A stretch of 64,000 nucleotides of DNA, taken from assembly GCA_947498155.1 (NCBI GenBank), contig CANMJD010000002.1:310001-374000 (forward strand), read 5' to 3'. The notes under the pieces were generated by a model that saw only the letters and a program-made list of their open reading frames with translations, had not been told where the DNA came from and searched no databases. The translations under genes were made by a program, and so were the position numbers. This stretch comes from an uncultured Pseudoruegeria sp. Its GTDB lineage: Bacteria > Pseudomonadota > Alphaproteobacteria > Rhodobacterales > Rhodobacteraceae. Below, piece by piece: positions 36,061 to 44,929 of the stretch. Within the stretch, counting starts at the first letter, position 1, and each line of letters starts with the position of its first letter.

Positions 36061-37215
36061 ATGGCTATCGATACTCCGGCAACGCGGCCGGCTAACCCGC
36101 GTTTTTCCTCTGGCCCTTGTGCCAAACCCGCTTCCTGGACACCTGCTGCACTTGCTGACGCGCCTTTGGGCCGCTCGCACCGTGCTGCCGTGGGCAAGGA
36201 CAAGCTGAAAGCAGCGATCGAAACAACCCGCGAGGTGCTTGGCATCCCGGCGGATTACAAAATTGGCATCGTGCCCGCCTCTGATACCGGCGCGATGGAA
36301 ATGGCCATGTGGAGCCTCCTGGGTCAACGCCCGGTCGAGATGCTTGCATGGGAATCTTTTGGCGCAGGCTGGGTCACTGATGTGGTCAAACAGCTGAAAT
36401 TGGATGCCGAAGTGAAAATCGCCGATTACGGCCAGATCGTTGATCTGGCGTCGGTCGATTTTGACCGCGATGTTGTCTTTACCTGGAACGGCACCACCTC
36501 TGGTGTGCGTGTACCGAATGGCGATTTCATCCCAGCCGACCGCGACGGTCTGACCATCTGCGATGCGACATCAGCCGCTTTCGCAATGGACCTGCCATGG
36601 GACAAACTGGATGTGACAACTTTCTCTTGGCAGAAAGTACTGGGGGGCGAAGCCGCCCACGGCATGCTGATCCTGAGCCCACGGGCCGTTGCGCGCCTTG
36701 AAAGCTACACGCCCGCATGGCCTTTGCCGAAAATCTTCCGCCTGACCAAGGGTGGCAAGCTGATCGACGGTATTTTCTCGGGCGCGACGATTAACACGCC
36801 GTCGATGCTCTGTGTTGAGGATTACCTTTTTGCGCTGGATTGGGCGAAAGAGCAGGGCGGTCTGAAAGGCATGATCGCACGCGCCGACGCCAATACCGCT
36901 GAGGTCGCCGCATTTGTCGACACCCATGACTGGCTGGAGTTCCTCGCCGAAGATGCGGCAACCCTTTCCACCACTTCTGTCTGCTTGAAATTCAACGACG
37001 CGCGGATCACGGACGGGGCGGCTTTTGCCAAGGCGGTTGCCAAACGGCTGGAGGCCGAAGGCGTTGCGCTGGACATTGGCGCCTATCGCGATGCGCCTGC
37101 AGGCCTGCGGATCTGGTGCGGTGGCACGATTGAAAAAGCCGATGTTGCGGCGATGCTGCCATGGCTGAACTGGGCCTTTGAGGCCGAAATTGCTGCGCTG
37201 TCAGAAGCCGCCTAA
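36061..37215 (+). CDS. serC: Phosphoserine aminotransferase
   Basis: A PLP enzyme that converts 3-phosphohydroxypyruvate and glutamate to phosphoserine. 384 residues from the ATG at 36061, which follows AAGGA; the frame opens at 35977 inside the structured leader. The PLP lysine lies in [16 protein letters not shown] near residue 198. The N-terminal [12 protein letters not shown] is typical of the alphaproteobacterial SerC type. serA follows after 138 bp on the same strand. Confidence 0.96.
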   Translation: MAIDTPATRPANPRFSSGPCAKPASWTPAALADAPLGRSHRAAVGKDKLKAAIETTREVLGIPADYKIGIVPASDTGAMEMAMWSLLGQRPVEMLAWESFGAGWVTDVVKQLKLDAEVKIADYGQIVDLASVDFDRDVVFTWNGTTSGVRVPNGDFIPADRDGLTICDATSAAFAMDLPWDKLDVTTFSWQKVLGGEAAHGMLILSPRAVARLESYTPAWPLPKIFRLTKGGKLIDGIFSGATINTPSMLCVEDYLFALDWAKEQGGLKGMIARADANTAEVAAFVDTHDWLEFLAEDAATLSTTSVCLKFNDARITDGAAFAKAVAKRLEAEGVALDIGAYRDAPAGLRIWCGGTIEKADVAAMLPWLNWAFEAEIAALSEAA

Positions 37216-37232
37216 TTCATGAATTGTACGCT

Positions 37233-37279
37233 CGACCGATAGGTCGGGCTGCGCCCGCCCCGCCCCCTTGGGCGGGCGC
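37233..37279 (+). promoter_or_regulatory. Tandem hairpins between serC and serA
   Basis: CGACC-GATA-GGTCG (37233-37246) is followed by a perfect 10-bp GC-only stem, GCGCCCGCCC/GGGCGGGCGC (37251-37279). No T-run follows. It may act as an RNase barrier or partial attenuator, giving serC and serA different mRNA levels. Confidence 0.6.
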
Positions 37280-37353
37280 TTCGCACCCACCCCGGGACGG
37301 GCGATGCCCTTTGCATTCGGCACGCACCCTCCGCACATAAAAGGACCACCATC

Positions 37354-38952
37354 ATGGCCCCCAAAGTACTTGTATCCGACAAACTGAGCGAAACCGCTGT
37401 TCAGATTTTCCGCGACCGTGGCATCGACGTTGATTTCATGCCCGAGCTTGGCAAAGACAAAGAGAAACTGGCAGAGATCATCGGCCAGTATGACGGTCTG
37501 GCCATCCGCTCTGCGACCAAAGCCACTGCGGCATTGCTGGAGAAAGCGGACAATCTGAAAGTCATCGGCCGCGCTGGTATCGGCACCGATAACGTTGACA
37601 AAGAAGCCGCCTCTAAAAAAGGTGTGATCGTCATGAACACACCTTTTGGCAACATGATCACCACCGCCGAACATGCGATTGCGATGATGTTTGCCGTGGC
37701 GCGCCAAATCCCAGAAGCCTCGGCCTCTACCCATGCCGGTAAATGGGAAAAATCCAAATTCATGGGGGTCGAGCTGACCGGCAAAACCCTTGGTGTGATT
37801 GGCGCTGGCAACATTGGCGGGATCGTTTGTGATCGTGCCCGTGGTCTGAAGATGAAAGTGGTCGCCTATGATCCCTTCCTGTCGGATGAAAAAGCCGCCA
37901 AAATGGGCGTTGAGAAAGCCGAGTTGGACGATCTTCTGGCCCGCGCTGACTTTATCACCCTGCATGTGCCCTTTATCGCTGGCGTGACCGAAAACATCCT
38001 GTCGGCGGAAAACCTTGCCAAAACCAAAAAAGGTGTTCGCATCATCAACTGTGCCCGTGGTGGTCTGGTGGATGAGGCCGCTTTGGCGGACCTGCTGAAA
38101 TCCGGTCATGTTGCCGGTGCTGGTTTTGACGTCTTCGCCGAAGAGCCCGCCAAGGAGAACCCGCTGTTCAATTTGCCCAACGTTGTCTGCACGCCGCACC
38201 TTGGTGCGGCGACAACCGAAGCGCAAGAAAACGTCGCCCTTCAGGTGGCCGATCAGATGTCCAATTACCTGCTGACAGGTGCCGTAGAAAACGCGCTGAA
38301 CATGCCATCGGTCACTGCCGAAGAAGCCATGATCATGGGGCCATGGATCAAACTGGCCGACCACCTTGGCGCCTTTGGCGGCCAAATGACGGATGAGCCG
38401 ATCACGGCCATCAACATCCTTTATGATGGTGTGGTGTCCGATATGAACCTTGAAGCGCTGAACTGTAGCGTCATCGCCGGGATCATGAAAAAGGCCAATC
38501 CTGATGTGAACATGGTGTCTGCACCAGTGATCGCCAAGGAACGCGGCATCCAGATTTCGACCACCAATCAGGATAAGGCCGGCACGTTTGACGGCTATAT
38601 CAAGGTCACCATCGTCACCGACAAAATGGAACGCTCTGTCGCCGGTACGGTCTTTAGCGATGGCAAGCCGCGCTTTATCCAGATCAAAGGCATCAACATC
38701 GATGCCGAGGTTGGCGCGCATATGCTCTATACCACCAACGAAGATGTACCGGGCATCATTGGCACATTGGGTCAGACTCTGGGCACCAATGAGGTCAACA
38801 TCGCCAACTTTACTCTGGGCCGTTCCGAAGCCGGTGGCGGTGCGATTGCATTGCTTTATGTTGATGCGCCTGTGCCTGCGCCGGTCATCGAAAAGCTGTG
38901 TGTCACCGGCATGTTCCGGCAGGTTAAACCGCTGGTATTTGACGTGGCCTAA
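37354..38952 (+). CDS. serA: D-3-phosphoglycerate dehydrogenase
   Basis: First step of serine synthesis: NAD-dependent oxidation of 3-phosphoglycerate. A 532-residue type I enzyme. The Rossmann motif is GVIGAGNIGGIV near residue 150. The active-site arginine lies in NCARGGLVDE and the catalytic histidine in TPHLGAATTEA. After the catalytic core come the intervening ASB domain (about 315-450) and a C-terminal ACT domain, the usual site of serine feedback. It has its own upstream gap and a strong terminator 27 bp after the stop. Confidence 0.97.
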   Translation: MAPKVLVSDKLSETAVQIFRDRGIDVDFMPELGKDKEKLAEIIGQYDGLAIRSATKATAALLEKADNLKVIGRAGIGTDNVDKEAASKKGVIVMNTPFGNMITTAEHAIAMMFAVARQIPEASASTHAGKWEKSKFMGVELTGKTLGVIGAGNIGGIVCDRARGLKMKVVAYDPFLSDEKAAKMGVEKAELDDLLARADFITLHVPFIAGVTENILSAENLAKTKKGVRIINCARGGLVDEAALADLLKSGHVAGAGFDVFAEEPAKENPLFNLPNVVCTPHLGAATTEAQENVALQVADQMSNYLLTGAVENALNMPSVTAEEAMIMGPWIKLADHLGAFGGQMTDEPITAINILYDGVVSDMNLEALNCSVIAGIMKKANPDVNMVSAPVIAKERGIQISTTNQDKAGTFDGYIKVTIVTDKMERSVAGTVFSDGKPRFIQIKGINIDAEVGAHMLYTTNEDVPGIIGTLGQTLGTNEVNIANFTLGRSEAGGGAIALLYVDAPVPAPVIEKLCVTGMFRQVKPLVFDVA

Positions 38953-38979
38953 GCGGCAGCACCATCTTTGATCGATTAG

Positions 38980-39012
38980 CACCCCGGCCTTAGGTCGGGG
39001 TGTTTTATTTTG
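38980..39012 (+). terminator. Rho-independent terminator of serA
   Basis: A 10-bp stem (CACCCCGGCC/GGTCGGGGTG, one G-U pair) with a TTA loop, followed by TTTTATTTT. It ends the serC-serA region. Its core GGCCTTAGGTC is identical to a segment of the serC leader. Confidence 0.92.
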
Positions 39013-39071
39013 TGGTTACAACAGTTTGTTAGGTGGCCTATGGTGCGCATAATTGAAACTGGAGATTTAAA

Positions 39072-39818
39072 ATGCGGTATTACGCGATTGGTGACATCCA
39101 CGGTCAATTGCAGATGCTTGAAACCGTGCATGACTGGATCGCTGCAGACCGCGCCCGCTGTGGCGACCAAGATGCACCGGTTGTGCATTTAGGCGATCTG
39201 GTGGATCGCGGGCCAGACAGCAAAGGCGTTATCGATTTTTTGATGCAAGGCATGGCGCGCGGCGAACCTTGGCTGGTGCTGAAAGGCAACCACGACCGCT
39301 ATCTTGAGAATTTCTACCGGCGCGGTGTCACAGTAGACCCCAATACCCGCACCGGACTTGATTGGCTGAACCCGCGCCTTGGCGGAGATAAGACGCTCCA
39401 ATCCTATGGTGTGGCAGCGGAGGAAGGGTCCGATATAGAGCCTATTCTTGCGCAAGCCCGCCAATTGGTGCCGCAGGCGCAGATCGAATTTATTGAGAGC
39501 CTGCCGTTTTACCATGAAACCAACCATCTGATTTTTGCCCATGCGGGCATCCGCCCTCATGTTGCGATGCACGCCCAAACAGAGGATGATCTGATCTGGA
39601 TACGGGACGGTTTTCTGGATGATGATACCGATCACGGAAAGATTGTTGTCCATGGCCACACCGCACTAGAAGCACCGGAGCATTTTGGAAACCGGATCGA
39701 TCTGGACAGTGGCGCGGGATATTTCAGGCCTTTGACAGCGGCGGTTTTCGAAGACCGGACCTGTTATATCCTATCCGGCACCACCCGCACCGAATTGAAC
39801 GAAAACCCGTCCAAGTAG
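39072..39818 (+). CDS. Metallophosphoesterase, bacterial PPP-type Ser/Thr phosphatase-like
   Basis: A 248-residue di-metal phosphatase. All PPP-family signature blocks are present in order: GDIHGQ (7-12), HLGDLVDRGPDS, KGNHDRY, and a later AHAGIRP and VHGHTA. It resembles the bacterial PrpA/ApaH-related group that dephosphorylates phosphoproteins or dinucleoside polyphosphates. The substrate is not determined. It lies 60 bp after the serA terminator and is independently transcribed. Confidence 0.9.
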   Translation: MRYYAIGDIHGQLQMLETVHDWIAADRARCGDQDAPVVHLGDLVDRGPDSKGVIDFLMQGMARGEPWLVLKGNHDRYLENFYRRGVTVDPNTRTGLDWLNPRLGGDKTLQSYGVAAEEGSDIEPILAQARQLVPQAQIEFIESLPFYHETNHLIFAHAGIRPHVAMHAQTEDDLIWIRDGFLDDDTDHGKIVVHGHTALEAPEHFGNRIDLDSGAGYFRPLTAAVFEDRTCYILSGTTRTELNENPSK

Positions 39819-39937
39819 ACTGGTTCAATCGCTGTTAGCGCGAGTGCAACACATTCAAAACCTTTATCCACGGAACTGGAAATAATAACTGACCACGTTA
39901 GCGTGTTCATAATGTCTCATAGGAAGGGATTTTAAAA

Positions 39938-40492
39938 ATGACATCGACAGACATAAATACAGGTAATTCAAAGTCTTGGATCTGGCTCGCCATCATCGGC
40001 GTGATCCTGACAATCGGCGGCATCATGTGCCTGACCAACCCGTTGGCATCCACATTTACCGCATTGATCTTGGCAGGCGCGACGTTCATGGCCGCAGGGA
40101 TCATTCAATTGATCGCCGCCGTAACCGCCAAAGAAGACTCCACCGGCAGCCGCATTCTTGGCGCTATTCTGGGTCTGGTGCTCGTGGTTTTCGCGATTTC
40201 GCTGATGCGCCATCCATTGGCGGGGATCGTTTCCCTGACCGTTCTGGTGGGCATTCTGTTTCTGATTTCTGGCGTAATCAGAACCGTTCTCAGCTTTCAA
40301 CTGCGCCCTGCTTCCGGGTGGGTATTTGTGCTGGTTTCCGGCATCATTTCTATCGTGCTGGCCTTTATGGTTTTCAACAACATGCCTGAAATTGCGGCCG
40401 GTCTGCTGGGCATCCTGTTGGGCATTGATCTTCTGTCCTCGGGCATCACTTCGATCCTGATGGCCTTTGGTGTGCGTGCTGTGACCAAATAA
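39938..40492 (+). CDS. HdeD/DUF308 family membrane protein
   Basis: A 184-residue inner-membrane protein with six predicted helices arranged as three similar hairpins, the DUF308 repeat pattern (for example WIWLAIIGVILTIGGIMCLT and TVLVGILFLISGVIRTVL). HdeD of E. coli supports acid resistance at high cell density; the role here is inferred only. An AGGAAGGGA site precedes the ATG, and a strong terminator follows. Confidence 0.88.
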   Translation: MTSTDINTGNSKSWIWLAIIGVILTIGGIMCLTNPLASTFTALILAGATFMAAGIIQLIAAVTAKEDSTGSRILGAILGLVLVVFAISLMRHPLAGIVSLTVLVGILFLISGVIRTVLSFQLRPASGWVFVLVSGIISIVLAFMVFNNMPEIAAGLLGILLGIDLLSSGITSILMAFGVRAVTK

Positions 40493-40513
40493 GGCTCTGA
40501 TATAGCCAAAGGG

Positions 40514-40546
40514 CGCGCCGGAGAACCTGTTTTCCGGCGCGTTTTT
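40514..40546 (+). terminator. Rho-independent terminator of the HdeD-like gene
   Basis: Perfect 9-bp stem CGCGCCGGA/TCCGGCGCG with a 10-nt loop and a run of five Ts. It ends just before the converging tdh gene. Confidence 0.9.
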
Positions 40547-40547
40547 G

Positions 40548-41597
40548 TTAGCGTCCTTTGGTCCAGTCGAGCACGACCTTGCCGCTTTTGCCGGACTTCA
40601 TTGCCTCAAACCCCTGCTTGAATTGATCAACGTCAAACCGGTGGGTGATGACCTTGCTGACGTCCAATCCGTTTTGCAGCATGGCGATCATCTTGTACCA
40701 TGTTTCAAACATCTCGCGGCCATAGACCCCTTTGATGGTGATGGCCTTGAACACGATGCGGCTCCAGTCGACCGGCGATTTCCCCGGCGGAATGCCCAGC
40801 AGCGCGATTTTGCCGCCCATGACCAAAGCTTCAACCATCTGATCCAGTGCTTTTTGGTTGCCTGACATCTCTAGCCCGATGTCGAACCCTTCTTTCATGC
40901 CCAGTTCGTGGATCACATCGTTTAATTCCTCATGGCGCACATCCACGGTGCGCAATCGGGGAACGACGGTCTGCGCCAAGGCAAGCCGGTCCGGGTTTAA
41001 ATCTGTCAGCACCACATTGCGCGCACCCGCGTGACGCACCACCGCTGCGGCCATAATCCCGATCGGGCCCGCACCGGTGATCAGCACATCCTCGCCCAGC
41101 ACCTCAAAGCTCAGCGCGGTGTGCACCGCATTGCCCAGCGGATCAAGGATGGCCCCGATTTCATCGGGAATTTCATCCGGCAGGGGCACCACGTTAAACG
41201 CGGGCAGACGCAGATATTGCGCAAAAGCACCCTGCTCGTTGACCCCGATCCCCCGCGTGCCCGGATCAAGGTGATATTTACCGGAGCGGCTTTGGCGGCT
41301 GTCATGGGTGATCAGATGCCCCTCACCGGAACAGCGTTGCCCGATCTTTAGTCCGGTGACATCGCGGCCCAGCTCCACGATCTCTCCGGCGAATTCATGG
41401 CCTGTGATCATCGGTATTGGCACGGTATTGGCGGCCCATTCGTCCCAGTTCCAGATGTGTATATCCGTGCCGCAAATACCGGTTTTATTAACCCGGATCA
41501 GAACATCATCGGGGCCGATTTCGGGAACGGGGTGATGCCCCAGCCACAGGCCTTCTTCGGGTTTATCCTTAGAAAGTGCCTTCATCTGGTTGCTCAT
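40548..41597 (-). CDS. tdh: L-threonine 3-dehydrogenase
   Basis: Oxidises threonine to 2-amino-3-ketobutyrate with NAD, for cleavage by Kbl. A 349-residue medium-chain dehydrogenase. Catalytic-zinc ligands are Cys42 (GICGTD) and His67-Glu68 (GHEF). The Rossmann motif is [11 protein letters not shown]. Unusually, the four structural-zinc cysteines are all replaced at their exact spacing by Thr97, Ser100, Ser103 and Asp111 ([12 protein letters not shown] follows). The rest of the sequence is a normal Tdh. It overlaps kbl by 4 bp, the classic kbl-tdh operon. Threonine degradation yields glycine and acetyl-CoA. Confidence 0.94.
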   Translation of the reverse strand: MSNQMKALSKDKPEEGLWLGHHPVPEIGPDDVLIRVNKTGICGTDIHIWNWDEWAANTVPIPMITGHEFAGEIVELGRDVTGLKIGQRCSGEGHLITHDSRQSRSGKYHLDPGTRGIGVNEQGAFAQYLRLPAFNVVPLPDEIPDEIGAILDPLGNAVHTALSFEVLGEDVLITGAGPIGIMAAAVVRHAGARNVVLTDLNPDRLALAQTVVPRLRTVDVRHEELNDVIHELGMKEGFDIGLEMSGNQKALDQMVEALVMGGKIALLGIPPGKSPVDWSRIVFKAITIKGVYGREMFETWYKMIAMLQNGLDVSKVITHRFDVDQFKQGFEAMKSGKSGKVVLDWTKGR

Positions 41598-42802
41598 GAC
41601 AGCACTCCGGTTTCTTTTCCAGCCTCGGCAAAGGCGTTAAGGGCCGTGTCCAGATCGTCCTTGCTCAGGGCGGCGTTCATCTGGGTGCGGATGCGTGCCT
41701 GTCCCTTTGGGACCACCGGAAAAAAGAAGCCCGCCACATAGACACCGCGCTCAAACAGGGCGGCGGCCATCGCCTGACTGAGTCGCGCATCCCCCAGCAT
41801 GACCGGAATGATTGGATGCTCCCCATCGAGCAGCTCAAAGCCCAGATCGGTCAGCCCCTTGCGCCAATAGGCGGCGTTCTCAAACAGCTGCTGGCGCAGA
41901 TCATCGCCTTCTACGACCAGACGCAGCGCCTCAATCCCCGCCATGACCACCGCTGGTGGTAGGGAGTTGGAAAACAGATAGGGGCGGGCGCGTTGGCGCA
42001 GCAAATCGATCACCGGCTGCGGTCCGGCGATATAACCGCCGATCGCTCCGCCAAGCGCTTTGCCCAGCGTACCGGTCAAAATATCTACCTGCGCATTGAC
42101 GCCGTGATGATGGGGCGTACCGCGCCCCTCTGGCCCCATAAAGCCCGTAGCATGGCAGTCATCCACCATCACCAACGCGTCATATTTTTCGGCCAGCGCG
42201 GTTATGTCTTTCAGGTTCGCCAGATACCCGTCCATTGAAAACACACCATCTGTCGCGATCATAATGTGGCGCGCGCCCTCGCTGCGTGCCTTTTGCAGAC
42301 ACTCTTCAAGGGCGGTCATGTCGGAATTGGCATAGCGATAGCGTTTGGCCTTGCACAGGCGGATGCCATCAATGATCGAGGCATGGTTCAGCGCGTCCGA
42401 AATCACCGCGTCCTCTGGCCCCAACAAAGGTTCAAAGACAGCGCCATTGGCATCAAAACAAGCTGCAAACAGGATACTGTCTTCTTTGCCCAGATACTGT
42501 GCCAAAGCTGTTTCCAGCCGCCGGTGAATATCCTGTGTGCCGCAGATAAAGCGAACAGACGCCATGCCAAACCCGTAGTCCCGCATCCCGTTCTGCGCGG
42601 CCTCTATCAGCTCGGGCCGATCCGCCAGTCCAAGGTAGTTATTGGCGCAAAGGTTCACAACCTGCGCATGGGAGATCCCGCCAAAATCCACGCTGATCCG
42701 ACCGGCCTGCGGCGAGGTAATAGGCCGCTCCATTTTATACAGCCCGTCGTTTCGGATTTCTTCCAAAGTCTGGGAAACTGCGTTCAGGAAATCTTTGCTC
42801 AT
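41594..42802 (-). CDS. kbl: Glycine C-acetyltransferase (2-amino-3-ketobutyrate CoA ligase)
   Basis: A PLP enzyme that cleaves 2-amino-3-ketobutyrate with CoA to glycine and acetyl-CoA. 402 residues from the ATG at 42802, preceded by GGAG; the frame opens earlier at 42859. The PLP lysine is in [15 protein letters not shown]. Other family blocks are [12 protein letters not shown] and [15 protein letters not shown]. It is first in the operon and overlaps tdh by 4 bp. Confidence 0.95.
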   Translation of the reverse strand: MSKDFLNAVSQTLEEIRNDGLYKMERPITSPQAGRISVDFGGISHAQVVNLCANNYLGLADRPELIEAAQNGMRDYGFGMASVRFICGTQDIHRRLETALAQYLGKEDSILFAACFDANGAVFEPLLGPEDAVISDALNHASIIDGIRLCKAKRYRYANSDMTALEECLQKARSEGARHIMIATDGVFSMDGYLANLKDITALAEKYDALVMVDDCHATGFMGPEGRGTPHHHGVNAQVDILTGTLGKALGGAIGGYIAGPQPVIDLLRQRARPYLFSNSLPPAVVMAGIEALRLVVEGDDLRQQLFENAAYWRKGLTDLGFELLDGEHPIIPVMLGDARLSQAMAAALFERGVYVAGFFFPVVPKGQARIRTQMNAALSKDDLDTALNAFAEAGKETGVLS

Positions 42803-42877
42803 ATGCTCACTCCGGTCTGGCATGCAGAATCGGAGGCTAGCACGGCTTTGCTGGCACATTTGGTAAAATGCGACCTC

Positions 42878-44929
42878 TCAGGGCTGTAAAATGCGAAACT
42901 GGCTCTGGGCACTCTGGCCGGTTGCATCAATGACCGAAAGCCGGTGAAAGCCCGTCCCTCCGAGGTTTATAACCGACTGGCGTCGCCTTAACCCGACGTT
43001 GACCGGCGCCCCGTTCAACAGAATCGAAAACGGTGGAACCCCATTCTGGATTTTGACCGTCAGAGGCTGGTTTGCGGGGAGCGACGCGTCATTTGGTGGA
43101 AAACGCAGGGATAACGCCCGCGTACTCTGTCCGGCGGCGCCGGTTTCTCCGATATGGCGCAGGTGATGGGGCAAACGCGCTGTGCCAATCGTAAGCGCGC
43201 CATCGGGGGCGGCGGGCAGCGGGGTGATGTCGTCTTTCAGATGGGCAAACACCTCAAACAGGATAGGGGCGGCCTGCTCAGCGCCAAAGGCACCGGGCAC
43301 TGGCGTGCCATCCGCGCGACCCATCCAGACCCCCGCCACATGTGTGCCGTCAAAGCCGATCGCCCAAGTGTCCCGATGGCCATAAGAGGTGCCGGTTTTA
43401 TAGGCCAGCCCTATGCGGCGGGCTGTTGCCGGAGGGGGCACATCCGCCAGAATATCCGCCACATAAAAGGCAGCTACGTCCGATAAAAAGCGTTGATCTG
43501 GCGGCGTGTCGTGGGTTTGCCGCCAATGAAGCACGGTTGTGCGCCCCTGACGGGCCAGCCCTGCATAGAGCGTAACAAGATCGGTCAGCCGCAGCCCAAC
43601 GCCTCCAAGCGCAATGGCCAGACCCGGTTTGCCGCCTGGCAAAACAGGCTCTGTTCCGGCATCTTTCAACGCTTGCAACAGGCGCGCCGGTCCGATGGAT
43701 TCAGTCAGGGCAACAGCCGTTGTATTTAGCGAAAGCTGCAAGGCTTCGCGCAGGCGCAGGGTTCCCCGAAATTGCCCGTCAAAATTCTGCGGCGCATAGG
43801 TTCCGTAAAAACGCAGCCGGTCGGTGATCAGGCTTTCGGGATGGGCAAGACCGGCGTCAAATGCCATGCCATAGATCAGCGGCTTGAGCGTTGATCCCGG
43901 CGAACGCACCGCCTCAGTCATGTCGATGAACCCCTTGCGCCCATCCTGCCGATAGGCAGCCGACCCCACAGATGCAAGGATTTCGCCGGTTTGATGGTTG
44001 GCGATCATCAGGGCGATTTGCACCTGTGCGCCCTGCGCTTGCACCCGATCAGCGGCAAGGCGTTGGAGGCGTTTTTGCAGGCCCGCAGACAGCGTTAGCC
44101 GGTGCTCTGTCGTTAGCGGTGCGGCGGCAATGGCGCGGTCTGCCAGATGTGGTGCGAGCATTGGCATCGGGCGGCGGGCGGTTGGCACCGAAGCACGGCG
44201 CGCGGTTTCTGCCTGTTCGTTGGTCAGAACATTCCGGCTGTGCAGTCGATCAATGATGCGGTTTCGCGCCTCTTGTGCAGCTTTCGGATGCAAGTCCGGA
44301 CGGCGGCGTTCCGGTGATTGGGGCAGTGCCACAAGCAGTGCCGCCTCTGACGGGGTCAGCCGCCCGGGGGGCTTGCCAAAATACTGGCGACTGGCGGCGC
44401 TTATGCCTTCGATATTTCCACCAAAGGGCGCATGATGCAGGTAGAGAGACAGGATTTCGGCTTTGCTAAACCGCTGCTCCAGCGCCAGCGCCAGACGGAC
44501 CTGACGGAGTTTTCCAGCCCATTTTCCCGTGCCGCTGTCCTCTATCAGCCGCGCAACTTGCATGGTAATCGTAGACGCCCCCGACGTCACGCGACCGGCG
44601 CGCACTGCCTGAAAAATGGCCCGCAGCACAGCAGAACCATCCACGCCGCTATGATCCCAAAACCGCTGATCCTCATAGGCGATCAGCATATCGAGATACC
44701 GCGCATCGACCTGCGCCACCGAGACCGGCAAGCGCCAGAACCCTTTTGGCGTTGTATAGGCCCGCAACAACTGCCCGTCGCGATCTTTCACTTCGACAGA
44801 GGTGAGGGGCACCAAAGGGGGCAGTTCGGTTGCAGCAACCCAGTCCTGCATCCGTTCTTGTACCATATCCCGCGCACCCGCTCCCGCCCACAGCAGGGCA
44901 ATCAGCAAAAAGGGCAGGGTGCGTTTCAT
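42878..44929 (-). CDS. pbpC: Penicillin-binding protein 1C
   Basis: A bifunctional murein synthase, 683 residues, inner-membrane anchored by an N-terminal helix. The glycosyltransferase domain has Glu86 in AYEDQRFWDHSGVD and the block GASTITMQVARL. The transpeptidase domain has the serine nucleophile in SPGSTLKPLIYG (near 347), SLNTTAV, and YKTGTS (near 513). A BiPBP_C domain forms the C-terminus. It overlaps the alpha-2-macroglobulin gene by 4 bp. That pairing is conserved in many Gram-negative bacteria and is thought to protect and repair the envelope after protease attack. Confidence 0.95.
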   Translation of the reverse strand: MKRTLPFLLIALLWAGAGARDMVQERMQDWVAATELPPLVPLTSVEVKDRDGQLLRAYTTPKGFWRLPVSVAQVDARYLDMLIAYEDQRFWDHSGVDGSAVLRAIFQAVRAGRVTSGASTITMQVARLIEDSGTGKWAGKLRQVRLALALEQRFSKAEILSLYLHHAPFGGNIEGISAASRQYFGKPPGRLTPSEAALLVALPQSPERRRPDLHPKAAQEARNRIIDRLHSRNVLTNEQAETARRASVPTARRPMPMLAPHLADRAIAAAPLTTEHRLTLSAGLQKRLQRLAADRVQAQGAQVQIALMIANHQTGEILASVGSAAYRQDGRKGFIDMTEAVRSPGSTLKPLIYGMAFDAGLAHPESLITDRLRFYGTYAPQNFDGQFRGTLRLREALQLSLNTTAVALTESIGPARLLQALKDAGTEPVLPGGKPGLAIALGGVGLRLTDLVTLYAGLARQGRTTVLHWRQTHDTPPDQRFLSDVAAFYVADILADVPPPATARRIGLAYKTGTSYGHRDTWAIGFDGTHVAGVWMGRADGTPVPGAFGAEQAAPILFEVFAHLKDDITPLPAAPDGALTIGTARLPHHLRHIGETGAAGQSTRALSLRFPPNDASLPANQPLTVKIQNGVPPFSILLNGAPVNVGLRRRQSVINLGGTGFHRLSVIDATGQSAQSQFRILQP

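Noticed and set aside
37201-38982. 593-codon open frame antisense to serA
   Set aside because: It mirrors serA exactly, is His- and Asp-rich in a way produced by reverse reading of GC-rich codons, and has no motif or ribosome-binding site.
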